Below, in pieces: positions 33,721-46,566 of a stretch of 64,000 nt of DNA; position 1 is the first letter of the stretch, and every line of letters starts with the position of its first letter. Below the pieces are notes generated by a model. It had not been told where the DNA came from. It saw only the letters and a program-made list of their open reading frames with translations, and made no database searches. A program made the position numbers and the translations under genes. The DNA comes from Sisyra terminalis (taxonomy: Eukaryota; Arthropoda; Insecta; Neuroptera; Sisyridae): assembly GCA_958496175.1 (NCBI GenBank), contig OY292277.1, positions 44,651,050-44,715,049 of the forward strand, read 5' to 3'.

Positions 33721-34984
33721 GATCTGAATTTTATCATCTATTTAAGAACAAAGTTAGTTTAAAAAAAAGGGAAACAAATCAAATTTCTGGTCTCACTACG
33801 CTTTAAAATTTGACCAACTACCGATTGTCTTGATTTCAATAAGTGTTTAAAATAATAGTTTAAATATTTAATGGAAATACTTTGAATTGTTTGAGGTTAA
33901 AATTAAAATTTTATTTAAAAAGTACTATTTCAATGGATATCAATGCAAATATTTTCAATTTAAAATAACAAAAACTACATATTCTTTATTCTATTTTATA
34001 GCCTAAAGACGCATTTGTTAAAAAAACAGCTAAACTTTATTTACTTAGTGCAAAATAAACACGTACTTATTGTACAAAAAGATAAACATCTTAGACGTAC
34101 CATGTTTGCGTAGTTTGGTGGAAGAATAGAAGTTTGATTATTAAATTTTCAATAGAAAATTCGAAATTGTAAATTGTTTTTATCTGAGACGCAACAATAA
34201 CGTAAGTCTAATAAATATCGAGCGTGACATAGCAATGCAGACACGAATTAATTATTCACTCAATTCTCCTTAAAAAAATAGTTATTTTATGGTATAGTTG
34301 TCTGAGCGATAAATACCATGCAGTATATTGTTGCAGACCCACAGCATTGAAGAATAAAAAATAAATGGCTGAGGTATTGGTCAAGAAATATGAAATATGT
34401 TTTTTCCAAACAAAATATTTGCCACTTAGATGAGTTTACGTAATTGATTAAGTTTTAATTTGAACTTCCAAATACTAACGTAGATATTTTTAAAATTTCC
34501 ATATTTTTTAATGAGCTTTTCCATCGTTTCCCGTATTCCTATCGAATAAAATCGTTGTTATGAATCATTTGTTGATATTAGTCATTAATTTCTCGAATCG
34601 TTGCTTTAGTAACCGATTATAGACTTCATATAAGATAAAAAAGGAAAAAAATTTAGACAATTTTTAATTTAAAAACTTTCTTTAGTCCTCTATGATTAAC
34701 TCGCACCGTATTTAAGGCTGCATCCTGTGGGAATCACAGGAATGCAATAATAATGCTTAATAAAGTTTGATCTAAAATTATAAGGGTTAAATTTCAAGGT
34801 ACTGTTCTCAGAAAATAAATAATTACTGTTATAAATATATACTTTAAGAGCAATTAAATAGTGATACCATTTTTAAGGTAAAACTTCCAGAAGTACAATT
34901 TAATAGGTCAATAAAGTATTTTGCGTCTCAATTAAAGTGGTAACTTACTTATATTGATTTTTTTTGTTAAGTTAGTATTTTTAG
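33721..34984. other. AT-rich non-coding DNA
   Basis: Nothing was recognised in this stretch between the palindrome and the LINE remnant. Confidence 0.5.
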
Positions 34985-35735
34985 GATGGCAATAGTTAAG
35001 TCTCAACAATATTACTACCTATACCCCGTAGTCTCGGGGCTTATTATGTTTCCTGGGTTCCTATTTTATCTAGTTCTTCAGAGTACCACATTCCCACAGA
35101 ACATGAGAAGCGCTTTCATTCTCTACCTAGTACCTCGTAGAATTTGCATCTTTGATTATCTTCAAGTAATCCTATTGTATGGAAGAGCTTCCTCAGTCCA
35201 TAGTGGCTGGTTTTGAAACCCGTTACAATTTTGACATGCATTCTTGTAAGGCCAGGTATTTTAGTAGTTAGATTCAGGGATAGTTTTTTCATCACCCTCT
35301 TACTATGTTTTTTCTGGTTGTCTTCATCTATATTCTGCAATGATTTCTATAAGCCCACTTCTTATTGGTATTTGCACTGTCGACTTTGCAACACCAAGTA
35401 CAGACTCCGGGCTTATAAATAGTGTTCCAGATTTTTACCGGGCATAAATATCAGCTCATTATACTCTTGGGTCTCGGAACCTATCCCAAGTTATCCTAGT
35501 TTTTAGTGGTCAGGTGTATGGCTTTCTTTATTCTTTTAGATCAGGCTGAAACTGATTTGTGGTTTTGCTAGTGCTTTAAATCCACCCGGCTATCGGTGAA
35601 TATGTGTATTGTGCTATGTTTAAAGCTCCTCTTCAAATATTTCCGTGTACAGGCTAGCACTGCATATGTCTCCGCTTAGTATATTATTGCATCCCCTAGC
35701 GATATGGACAATTCATGCTCTAGGAACTTAAATTA
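34985..35735 (-). pseudogene. RNase H-bearing LINE ORF2 C-terminal remnant
   Basis: Minus-strand pieces from several frames occur in the right order. AETYAVLACTRKYLKRSFKH followed by IHIFTDSR is the RNase H core, with catalytic Glu in AE-YA and Asp in TDSR. Then PESVLGVAKSTVQI appears. Next comes a connector in a 74-codon open frame (35340-35116) with MHVKIVTGFKTSHYGLRKLF, HTIGLLEDNQRCKF. That part corresponds to the region before the C-terminal CCHC-like zinc knuckle ('LTGH----HL--MGL--D--C--C'). Further pieces run to 34985. LINEs of the I/R1-type groups carry such an RNase H. Many frameshifts and stops make it non-functional, and the upstream reverse transcriptase is absent. Confidence 0.8.
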
Positions 35736-38479
35736 TTACTATTACCGATTCTTAGGTATTTCCCCAAATCTGAATCTCCAAATGACTTTTTTCTTGAATG
35801 TAATTTTCTCGGGGTAATTCTTTATTTTTCTTTTGTATACTTTCAATTTGCTAAGATCTAATACTGATTCAATATACGTAAACTCAATTCGCATTATTCA
35901 ATCAACTACCCCATTAAACCACCATTAAACATCGAGGTTTATTCCAATCTTTATTTCCGATTTTTGACTTTCTATTTAATTATTGTAAAAGTTTAATAAA
36001 ATTTTAGTTACCATATTTTCAAATTGAATCGGATTCGGGAAAATTATCCAAAACAAGTGGCTCCCCAGTAGCAGAAGAATATACGATATTTTACTAATTA
36101 ATATTTGCCTATCAAAAGGTCACCCTTCTTTTTCCCAATGAAGATTTTCCCAATGGTGAAGAGTTGTTAATGATGCGTTATTATGTTAGTAAGAATTAAG
36201 AATTTTTATTGAATAATTTAAAGTCGAAATTTTTTATGAACCCATTGTTTTTAGAAGATCTCTAATCTTTAAAGTAATAAATATATTTTATGTCAGTGAC
36301 TCCCAAACTTTCAACTTCTATGAACACCTTCTATAACTTTCGTTGCTCTGAGTATTCCACATCAAAAACTGTTTAGCATTGTTTGATATAATTCTTTTAT
36401 TTCGTTTTCTTTTTATGAAAAATTAAATTAAAATCCAAAGCAATGCATTCTTCCTCCCTTATCACTTATCACATACTTCCATACCACTGGGAATAAGTTC
36501 GGAATATTATCATTCAGGAAACACTTTTTTTTATTTTTTGCTATGGACTTTACAATAATAATTGAAACATTAATAAAAATTAATAGATTTCGATGGTTTG
36601 AAATTCTGCAATATATTTTCATACCCGTTTTCTTAACTTAACTCTTTGAGTAGTTTTTAGATTTAAACAGACCTGTTCAGGCTTGGGGGTCACCATTGGG
36701 TCTGCAAATTTGTTAAATTTTAAGCCTTCTATGCATAAATTATTACTGATGCTTTTCTTTTCAACACCTATTTTTACCCGCTGCGAAAATAATAACATTA
36801 AATCTTAATTAAAAACCATAAAAAAGGTATCGTTGTCTGAATTATAATCAATGAATTAAATTTTTCCTAACATTCCTATTATTTACCTACTAACATATCT
36901 GATAAAATTTTATCTTTCAAGAGGAGAAGCTACTGATTTGCATTTATTGCATCCCATTGCATAAAATGTTTTAACTATGAACTACAAAGAAGTCAAAACT
37001 ACAACGTTAACAGAAATATTCGTGTAGTTCTATTTTTCTTTAAGACCATACCATCTTATACAAACGATTTACTCTTTCAATGTCTTGTAAATTATGCGAA
37101 AGAGTTGAAAACGCCGTTGAAATGCGATTGGCCATATTTCACAGTGAAAGACGTGAAGAGCAATTAATTTTCTCAACTAATTCTTTGTTCAGTTTCTTTT
37201 CCTCGTCAGCTGAATGGTAGAGCTTGAAGGTGAAACACTGTAGCACCTAATTATTTAATGACTTAAGCGATGGCATTTTTGTCTCCACCTCACTTTTGCA
37301 TCGCAAAATTCCTCGCATATTTAACACGATATGACAATATCTTAAAAATTAGGTCACTTTTGAACACTTTTCAAATTTCACTTTGGGAATTTTTTCGTCA
37401 CATTTTCCCGGTATTGACTTTTAATCATCACACAAACTTTTCTGTGGGAAAATCAAGCGCACGAGCTCGCAAGGTATTCATGCGAAAATATTAATTGAAA
37501 CCGACCAAAACAAAATGTGCTTTTTGTTCTCTTTAAGTTTCAGTTTTCCGCTTTGATTTGCAAAAGAAAAATAGACGCAAGACGGGTTCCGTTAACGAGA
37601 TAAATTTTCCCGGTTTTTGTGTGTGTGTTTCTTGGAAAAATAGAATGAAATGAGAAATCATTAGAGAGACCTAAAGAAGATTTACGATACGCGAAATGAT
37701 TTCGTTGGGAATCAGATTTGGCCGGTCGTATTTTTCGGTGATTATGCGTCGAATAAAATAAGTGGTTTAATGCAGTTGTACTTTTTAAATTTATGTAGCA
37801 ACGGCAAGCAAAAAAATGGTAACTGGGGAAAAACTCACGTGATTTTTATTCGTGGAAAAACTCAAAACATTGATTTCCCAGTTGGATTGGATTATTACGT
37901 ACATACGAATGAAAAACACGGCAATGCATCTATACAAAAGGGAAAACTATCAAATGAATAAAATCCTGTGACTTACAACACTAAAAACAGAGCACTACAC
38001 ACATACGATTTTCCTCACTCCAAATTGTCATTTTTCCTCTTGGTTTCATTCTTTTGAAATTTCGTCATTAGAGACGCAAATGTGCGACACTATAGACACA
38101 CTTTCGAACAAAACGGGAATAACTGGAAAAAGATAACGTACAACCGCCAACAAATACCAATGGAATTGACGAGAAAAACGAACGAAAAAGATGGCAATTT
38201 GCAAATCTGTGCAGCTTTTCCTCCAGACTTACATTTTTAATATAAATTGCACACACTATTTATACCTGAGAGACAAATGAGTTTTCACAGATGTAATATT
38301 ACCTTTTAAAAAATCTTTTGACTGCAAAGCTATACCATTAAAGATGCAGAAAAAAGAAAAATCCATTAGTCGTCTGTTCAATCATCGGAAATGGAAAACA
38401 AGCTCATAGCTCTGTTTTTTAAAAAAGAATTATTAAATTGAAATGTGATATTTCCAAACTCGTTTTGTAAATTAAAATA
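35736..38479. other. Apparently unique non-coding DNA
   Basis: CAGTGACTCCCAAACTTTCA at about 36295 resembles a hAT terminus, and GGCTTGGGGGTCACCATTGG near 36685 could be its partner, but no target duplication matches. The stretch from 37080 to 38270 is richer in CpG and lacks repeats. Frames at 37270-37494 and 37770-37961 have no recognised motif. Confidence 0.4.
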
Positions 38480-39440
38480 TAAAGTCATAACCATGTTTAT
38501 CATTGCACTGATGGCAGTAGGAAATGATCCTGCTGAGGCTTCTTACAGACTCCAGCACGCTCTAACAAAGTATTGCAGGTGGGCTGACCAATGGAAAATA
38601 ACCTTTAATGAAAAGAAGTCAGTTTATGTTACTTTCACTACCCAAAAACAGTACTGACCGCCAGTAATGCTCAATAATACAGAGACACCCCAAACGAATC
38701 ATGTCAAGTATTTGGGAATGTACCTGGATAGACGGGTAACTTGAGCAAAACACATAAAAGAAAAAGAAAGTAGTTTAACAAGAAATACGGAAAGATGAAT
38801 TGGCTGATTGGTCACAAGTCACAGTTGACCATAGACCAAAGCAAATTGGGTCTGTACAAATCAATAATAACCAATTTGGACCTATGGAGTGGAACTTTGG
38901 GGCACAGGATTCAACCCAAACGTGGAAATAATACAAAGATTTCAATCCAAAGTTCTGCGGACAATAATCGGGACACTATGATTAATAAATAATGTAAGAA
39001 TCCACGACGACCTACATGTGAACATGTGAAGGTGGAACATGTGAAGGACGTGATCACTTGGAGAGCGCGAACCTATCAAATTAGACTTAATGATCATCCA
39101 AACCACCTTGTCTTGAATCAGCTTAATAACAGTGCGCACGTTAAACGTCTCAAAAGAGTGTTGATATTTGATCTGACAGACCGATTTTAGAGATATTAGT
39201 GATATTAGTGGTTAGTAGTATTATATTTAAGAATACTATTTACACTATAATTATATTTAGAATATTATTACTGTTGTTTTACTATAACTTTGAATGTTGA
39301 TTCTGTCGGTCATTGGACACAACTAACACACGAGTGTTGTAAGTGTAACATATTAAAATTATTGCCAAGAGGCAGATGGTACAAAAAAAAATTTGTTAGT
39401 TAAAAAAAATATTTTTTCAATAGAGTTTATTGTTTTGCCG
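38480..39440 (+). pseudogene. Jockey-clade LINE family 2, copy 1
   Basis: The plus strand reads ALMAVGNDPAEASYRLQHAL, YCRWADQWKITFNEKKS, then YLGMYLDRRVT, then a stretch matching GTASNSNVEIIQRFQSKVLR in copy 3, and a tail with KRLKRV and LTDRF. This is the region from just after the YADD box to the end of ORF2. Compared with copy 3, the DNA coding for TYADD is missing at about 38497-38503, so the catalytic box has been removed. The homology upstream ends near 38480. The 3' UTR ends near GCCAAGAGGCAGATGGT, yet about 75 bp beyond it is also shared with copy 3. Stops and frameshifts are frequent. Confidence 0.85.
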
Positions 39441-39454
39441 GAAATCGAAAAAAA

Positions 39455-39905
39455 CCGTACAAAGATTTAATACAAAGATTTTAATCCAAAGTTCTGTGGA
39501 CAATAATTAGTGCACTATGATACATAAATAGTTTAAGAACCTACGACGACCTACAGGTGGAACCTATAAAGAATGAGATCACTTGGAATGCGCAGATCTA
39601 TCAAACTAGACTTAATGATTATCCAAACCACCTTGCCTTGAATCTGCTTGATAACAGTGCGGATGTTAAGCGTCTCAAAAGAGTGTCGATATTTGGCCTG
39701 ACAGACCAATTTTCGTGATATTAGTTGTTAGTGTTATTATATTTAAGAATACTATTTATACTATAATTATTCTTAGAATATTATTACTGTTGTTCTACTA
39801 TAATTTTTAATATTAATTGTCTCATTGGACACAACTAACCCAGGAGGGTTGTAAGTGTGACATATTGCAATTATTGCCAAGAGGCAGATGGTGTAAAAAC
39901 AACAT
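39455..39905 (+). pseudogene. Jockey-clade LINE family 2, copy 2 (3' end only)
   Basis: Begins inside ORF2 at AATACAAAGATTTTAATCCA, corresponding to the SNVEIIQRFQSKVLR region of copy 3, and continues through the C-terminal codons (DNSADVKRLKRVSIF) and the 3' UTR with TGCCAAGAGGCAGATGGTG. It follows copy 1 head to tail with about 15 bp between. A stop interrupts the frame early. The sequence after the 3' UTR differs from copies 1 and 3. Confidence 0.82.
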
Positions 39906-42900
39906 TTTAAAACAAAAACAAAATATAAAATTGATTATTTTGGGAGTGAAGAATGATGGATTCATGGAGGTTGACTCGGGTGCATTTAATTAGTCTGAGA
40001 CTTCCTGATCTGTTGCATTTCGTAAGAAATAAGTATTACTAAAAAAAAGGCTTTGATTCTATCTTCGCAACACTTATTGGTTTCTATATTGAAATATTAA
40101 ATTCATTCTAACCGTTTCCATATTCATGGAATGATATTTCTTGATATTTTTATTTCCTTTTTTAAATTTGTTCATTAACAGGTTGTAAGCTTTTTATCTA
40201 GTGGATTATAGCTAGTTTAAATTTTTTCCGAGCCTGTTTATTTTTCGGATGGGGTATCTGTATATTTGGTTTTGTTTTCCCTTAAGGGTCGCTATTTTCG
40301 CTGTCCCTTGTAGAGTACTTTAGTGTTTACCTTAAGCTTTTATTTCATTTTCAGTGAAATTTGGAATTATATTCAGTTTATAACAGTCTTTATATTTGGA
40401 TCAAACTATATTTCAGTTAGCCAGGCTAGGTAACTATTTTCTTACCACTACTGAGGAGTTTAGGGTAACAATTACTAATATTTTTTACAACAATTAATAC
40501 AAAACTTTTCCAATCAAAGTCGTTATTATTATTATGTCAATAACAAATATCATATCAATAATTTGTCAAAATTGAAAAGTTCAATATCTGCAGAATTTAA
40601 TCCATCATATACGCAGATTTTTTGTAATAAAAAAGTTAAATTTATATTTTACAAAAAATAGAAACATTGTTGAAATATTCCATTGAATTTATGACTCGGC
40701 TAAGAATAGTATTGTTGAAAGAAATTTTAGAAAATTTAAGCTCTTTTTATATAAAAAACTATTAAAAAAGAACTTCAGTATCTGAAGTTTTCATAGAAAA
40801 TAAAATACTCATTTCTAAATGTTAACACAATATTTTTAAATTATTGCATTCCGAAATAAACGTTTTATCGGCGAAGAATATCAAACAGAAAAATTCATAG
40901 ACGTCTACCCCTAAAAATAATTTAAAAATCCAACCCATTTTTTTCCGATACAATAAATTAAATTAAACGCTTTTTGCTTTTAACATATTTTTTTTTCCAC
41001 TCGTGATCTTTTATCTTGAAACATTTTTGCTGCCAACTTCTTATGTGATTTGTCTTCCCCTCTGTAAAACATTGCTGTTTCTCTCCCAAATCGCTCGACT
41101 CAAAGCTGCTTAAAATACAATTTAAATTTTACTTTACTTACAGCATCAAAATCCTCAATAGCATTCCATTTACGTTATAAAATAATTTCCAAAACTCGAT
41201 TGTCATCGCGGATTACGTTTATGCGCGCTGTAATCATACAAAAATTATTACGTAAAAACTGTAAATCCACGACTTCTGAGCTTTGGAAATGTTCAATTTA
41301 TATAAATGAAGATTTTTTCAAGAATAATTTCGTTTGTATTAAAGTCGAAAGGAAAATTTCAAAAAACTTTATTTAATTCGTATGTTATACGTTGAGGGTA
41401 TGTCTACCAAGAAAATTGTTATGTTGTGAGAAGGGAAATAGGACAGGATAAGAAAACAATTTCTGCAGTTTTCTGGAAAAAGGGGAAAAAATCAAATGGA
41501 TATCAAGTATAATAGTAAAACACCAATAAATGAAGGTAAACCATGGGGTGATGGTTTCAAAAAGAACTTATATCCACAATTTGTAATTTAAAATATTTAT
41601 AATAATTAAAAATTCTTTAAAAATTTTTTAATCTAATTTTTTCAGATTTATTGTTTCCCTGTTGTACCTATTGGTGCATTGATTTCGTGGCCTTATTGTA
41701 CTTTCGATTAAAAAAGATAAAAAAAAATGATAAAGTAGAAAAGAGAAGCATAGCGAAATTTAGAGTCTACCACTTCTTGTAATGCATTTTTAGGGGATGA
41801 ATTGATAAAATTTCAGTTGACTACCATTTATTAATAACAAGAATTTCAAACTCTGATTTTCATGTTTTTTATTTTTATTTCAATGAAAAGAATTTCCATT
41901 TCATAATCCATTTCCTTTTCATCCCTTATTTAACTCACCTTAGGGATGAATATTTTAAAATCCTCCGTTAGTGCTTTTTCACATTATAAAAAGAATTTCT
42001 GTGTCAAATTTTTGTGTTTTCAAATAAACGCGATTGTTTTTGAGGATGTACTTTCAAATGCACTTTTAGATAAGTGAATTTCATATTTCATCAGAAGCCT
42101 CTATAAAAATTTGTATATTTTACTTTGAATTGACGAATTTGTAATCAAACTTTCATTTCATACTTATGTTCTCCATAAGGAATGAAATTTTAAAAATGCT
42201 TCATTTAGGTTTATCATACGCAAAATTAGTGTCTCTTATATATTGCAAAGAAAATTCCGGAAAATTTGCTTAAAATCGATTGAGCAAAACTTTTTCCTTT
42301 ATCGGAACATCAATTGTGAAATATTTAACTTGCCTTTTTTTTGTTTTGATATTTTTGCAGAAATTCGAATTGTTTGTTACATATTACATATACAATGAAG
42401 GTCATTGTCTGAAGTGAGCCATAATACGTTGTCAAAGTTCAGTTGTCTTGTGCAATTTATATATGCAAATTAGTATAGGTAATTAAAACTTTTTATGTCA
42501 GGGAAACGTAAAAATAAAGTGTAAATATCAATACTTATTGAACATTTTTGTATTATTGGTGGATATTTGATGATGGGAAATAGAAAAACTAATGAAATGC
42601 CACAATCGTCACAATCTTCCGGGATAACCTAATAGTAAGTGATTTTGATTTTGGTTCTTAATGTTAAGTACAATAGAGATCATTTTACTGCAATATAAGG
42701 AATTTGGAAAATTTATTAAGAAAAACGTATTTAGATCAAAACTTGTATTTTTTGACGTCCTTGTTGGTATGTTTCAAATATTTTTTCTGCATTATTCAAT
42801 AATTTAGGCAAAATGAATTATTGGTTTTCTTATAAAAGAAAATTATTTTTATATTGCATATACAGCAATGTGCGTAGTTAAAATTAATTTCCTAAGTTTT

Positions 42901-43032
42901 TTCGTAAAGTATTCTTGCCAAGTTATTTACTCTATTATTGCCTAATAAATGTAATATAATAATCAAATTTACGTTGGGTCGAGGACATTTTATAAAATAA
43001 TAATATAAATTCCATAATATTTTGAGTAGAAA
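39906..43032. other. AT-rich and partly unique non-coding DNA
   Basis: No element was recognised. About 40980-41370 is more balanced in composition. Minus-strand reading around 40180-40480 gives charged stretches that may be LINE-derived but match nothing specific. Confidence 0.4.
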
Positions 43033-43085
43033 AATCTTCAATGCTGCGCCCTTGGGCGCCGCGGCGCATAGTTTGGGAAAGACTG
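43033..43085 (-). mobile_element. Single hAT-like terminus
   Basis: Reading the minus strand from 43085: CAGTCTTTCCCAAACTATGC followed by GCCGCGGCGCCCAAGGGCGC. CAG plus TTTCCCAAACT plus a GC-rich palindrome is a common hAT MITE end in arthropods. The matching second end and a target duplication were not found, so this is a truncated copy. Confidence 0.5.
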
Positions 43086-43254
43086 GACAAAGTTAAATAG
43101 TAAATAGTAAAAAACATAAATAGTTAATGACCAAATATTTTTTATGTTTTTTATAAGTTACTACCGAAAACTTGACGTAATATTCTGCGCGTTTTTTCTT
43201 TAGGATTTTTTAAAAATTTAATTGAATTTTCCAGAATATGGTAAATTGTACCTT

Positions 43255-43650
43255 AACTTTGTAGTCCAAGATCTTATTGTGTTTCCTGGATCACTTTTTC
43301 TCCGATTTGAAATCAAATAGCTGGATCAATTATATGCTTCCGGTGTGCTAGGTATTTTTCCATTATTTTGGTTCCAGGGATCGTTATTCCTGGTTTTTTA
43401 TGTCTCCATTTATTTAGAGCGCTGTTTTCCCCAGAACATAAGTGACAATTTTGTTTTCTGCGTTACAAAATCAACACATTGGATTTCCCACTTTTACTCC
43501 AATTGTATGTAGGTATTTCTTTACATCCAAGTTGCTGGTTGTTAGGTCTTTTTTCACTCGGACTTCAATTCATGGATGATTTTCCCATCTTCTTTCTACT
43601 GTGTTTTGTCCGATGATTGTCCTTTTTGGAACTATCTGGGCTGTTTTTTA
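43255..43650 (-). pseudogene. LINE ORF2 C-terminal zinc-knuckle remnant
   Basis: The minus strand reads LTTSNLDVKKYLHTIGVKVG, NPMC, stop, FCNAENKIVTYVLGKTAL. This follows the 'L-TGH-----YLH-IG-----PMCR-C----ET--H-L--C-AL' pattern at the C-terminus of ORF2 in RNase H-type LINEs. The Arg after the first Cys is a stop, and the His and last Cys of the knuckle are replaced (THIL-type is TYVL here). The DNA after the frame (GGAAACACAATAAGATCTTG) resembles the end of the 34985-35735 remnant, so the two may belong to related families. Confidence 0.7.
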
Positions 43651-43762
43651 ATAAGTTTTTAATCTACATGAAATAAAATTTAGTATAGTGCCTACTTCTT
43701 ATTCTTCTCTAATGTACTAGATGTGTTAATATGATGCCGGAATTTTCTTCTGAAATATAAGC

Positions 43763-44229
43763 TTACATTATTTCTGCATAAAATTTTTTTTCCTCGATTA
43801 ATTATACATTTTTGTCATTTTTCTGACAACTTTTGGCTACCATGTAATAAAAATGTTCATGTTTTGAGCAAAACCCGTTATCGAGCCCTTTTTGTAGATC
43901 TTTGAAGTATATGAGGTACTGTTCTACAAATGCGTGTCCTATCAACGCAAATAAGCAATGATCGGAAGGAAAATATCCTTAACTGATTTTTTTGTGTGCT
44001 CAGGGGAATTATCATGGAGAAAATTCATTTTGTATTGCCTATTTTGATGTTTTGGCCATTTTTTGCGTTAAATCTCGGTTCAAATTTACAATCGCAAGTT
44101 GTTGTTGCGTTTGGCTACCATTTTTATTCAACCATTATAATAATTTAAGGTCTTCAAAAGTTTTTCAGTGGTCTTCGTTCTTCGTCCATGTTCTTCGTTC
44201 TCCACGTCAATATCGCCATTTTCAATTTT
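43763..44229 (-). pseudogene. mariner transposase pseudogene with central deletion
   Basis: The N-terminal half on the minus strand (from 44229) reads KIENGDIDVENEEHGRRTKT, and after a frame change SQTQQQLAIVNLNRDLTQKM. This is the paired helix-turn-helix region with the FDVEDEER-GRP-like and QTQQELA motifs of mariner. From 43966 to 43763 another frame gives SDHCLFALIGHAFVEQYLIY, FKDLQKGLDNGF and HFYYMVAKSCQKN. This is the C-terminus that follows the third catalytic Asp (SDYHLFRSM-type). Just before it lies a DNSPEHTKKSVKD stretch comparable to the HDNA-PH motif. The middle third of the protein is missing. Stops and shifts inactivate it, and clear terminal inverted repeats were not seen. Confidence 0.85.
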
Positions 44230-44240
44230 TTAAAACCCCT

Positions 44241-45904
44241 TAAATCAATAAGATTTCCTAAGAGTATGTTTAACATAAGCTTCAACAAGCGTTAATGCGA
44301 TATTGAAGAAGTTTTTGTTTAAATAGTAAAAGATAATAAAAGCTGTCCGCAAATCGTTCTTTTTAGAAAATTTTCAATGCTATTAAAATGATGTAGTCGT
44401 AGGAAATTTACATTTTTACGAATTAAACGTCTTAATCAAATATCAAAACAAAAAAATTAATTCATTGACATTTGACTAAGATTATGGGCCCCCGCTAACT
44501 TCTTATTAGGTTACTCCGATTTCATTTTAACATGCCCTATGTAACACTTCATTGAATTTTTTTTTAAATTCATTTAGTTATTGAACAGATCACAAATTTT
44601 AATAAAATGTTGATGAAAGTTAAAGAAAATATTCAAATTGTCCTTCCTCGAACCATCATCCCATAAATAATTCCCCAGATTATTTCAGCAATAATGAAAT
44701 TTTTTCAAACTCAATATGTTGGCATACTGCAACTTAACTTAGTGGAAATATTTGCTTGAATAGTTTTCTTTTTATTGAATTGTTTGCGAAACTTTATCGC
44801 TCTATTGAGGATATTATCGTTGATTTTAAATTTATTAATAATATCGAATAAAATATAAATAACAGGAAAACTTTTGTCCGTTCAACGAAAAATATGTGAA
44901 AAGCACGCCGTGATGGGATATATTATTCAACGGAGGGTTTTGAAAAAAGAATGATGAAAATGACACGGGAATTTTTCCGACGTACACGTGTCAATAACAT
45001 GACGATGCCATGACTTTCACAAAAAGTGATTGAGGTCTCTTTTTCAAGGCAATTTATTCGCCTCATGATGATACACTGTACGAAGACTTTCGTTTAAGTA
45101 AGTTTCAAGCCTTTTATAATCTCTGATAAAAAATCAACTGCCGTCGCTCTGAAATCGACTTATTTGACAAAGTTTTAATGAAACGCACGCACATATTACA
45201 TAGAGCTACCTATGTACGTAATATATATTTGAAAAGTTTGTCATAATATTGAAATACTTTAGATAACGGAAATAAGGCGGTGTCGCATCAGATAAATCGT
45301 TGCAAGGATGAGGGATGAAATTTTCTAATGGGGTTAACTGAAACTTGTTGGTTAATGCCCATATGTGTCGCAATACTAAGTCTCAGACAGTTTTGCAATG
45401 TTGTCTTTTAATCTTTCAAAGCCAAGTCTTCAGGCAGTATGTCATAGCGTGCATGCTTTTCTAATTTTACAGAGAATTATATCCAAAGTTGAAATTAGGT
45501 TTCGGCTTGTTTCTTTTATGTGAACGGCATTGCAATGATTTTGAATCGGTTTTGGGGTGGCATTTCGGGAGACACAGTTGCAAAATCGATTGGTAGGGTT
45601 GGATTTGTTCCAGTGGGGTGAGTGTAAAGGTGCTCAAACATTGTTCTGCATGATGAAAGAGTTGCAATTGAAAGATGAACGTCACATATTCGGGGAAAAT
45701 TTATTTTCATCTTAAACATGATAAATGACAGACACAAATGCATGGCAAGGGGTGGTTTCAAAAGGCAGTTGCAGGTAAATTGAATGGAAAACATTTCGTT
45801 TGACTTATGTCATCAAAACATAACGGAAGTTACTTCTGAATTTTCAATTTGATTTGATTTTTCTTTTGATTAAGGATGTAATGAAGATATATCAAAATGA
45901 TACT
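44241..45904. other. Apparently unique non-coding DNA
   Basis: No element was recognised. About 44870-45830 is unusually balanced and CpG-containing. Two overlapping minus-strand frames at 45685-45467 and 45794-45516 (72 and 92 codons) have no recognised family. On the plus strand TTCTAATTTTACAG at about 45458 looks like a splice acceptor and GCAGGTAAATTG at about 45770 like a donor, so a non-coding exon is conceivable. Confidence 0.35.
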
Positions 45905-45910
45905 AGACAA

Positions 45911-46563
45911 TTGATAAATATTTTATTTAATTCCGAGTCACAACTAGTAAATTAATAAATAATAATATATGTCCTATGACTCAATTTTTCCTTTATTACG
46001 ACGCGTTCAACAGTTTTTGACTGTCATCATCAGGTTATAATTATTTTGTTAGCTTAAAATTTAAAAAAACACATAATTTCAAAGGAAATTGAGTGGGAAA
46101 TTCGAAGAAATAGTTTCATAATTGTACCAAAATTGTATCATGGTTAAAACTCAAATTAAAAGAAAAATCACTCTTTTCTCAAGGATCTTTTGAACCGATA
46201 TAGCTCTTAATTTTTTTTCTAGAAGCTACCATCAGCCCCTAAAACATACCCAAAATTTAAAGAAAATTTCTGAGAATTTTTTTTTTTGATTTTTAACTTT
46301 TTTCGCTTTTTAAAGAAACGGTAATACATAGGGATCTGAAACTTGCCAAATCAATGTATCTTAATAGTACCAACGTACTCTGAAATGATGAACCAAATAC
46401 CCTTCTGGGACCGATTCACTATACTTATCGTCCTATGTCCTTTGGAAACAAACAATCCATTTGAAATTTGTTTATAACTGGCAAAATAATCATAAAATGA
46501 TGATGACATCCAAAAACTGTTGAACCGCGTCGTAATAAAGAAGAAATTGAGTTATAGGACATA
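45911..46563 (-). repeat. Inverted-repeat element, hammerhead-like family D, copy 3
   Basis: The left part (45911-46045) read on the minus strand gives CTGATGA, hairpin GACAG-TCAAAAA-CTGTT, GAAC, GCGTC, then AATAAAG. Next come the family's outer sequence TGAGTCATAGGACATATATT and TTGTGACTCGGAATTAAATA. The right end (46497-46563) repeats the core and following part in opposite orientation, with a mutated ATGATGA. The interior is AT-rich and unrecognised. The element ends exactly where LINE family 2 copy 3 begins. Confidence 0.72.
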
Positions 46564-46566
46564 TGT

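Noticed and set aside
36295..36700. A hAT MITE from CAGTGACTCCCAAACTTT to GGGGGTCACCATTGG
   Set aside because: The ends match only loosely and the flanks show no 8-bp duplication.
45467..45794. Two overlapping minus-strand frames in a GC-richer patch
   Set aside because: Cys/His content suggested a zinc finger, but spacing fits no known finger; left as a possible conserved non-coding region.
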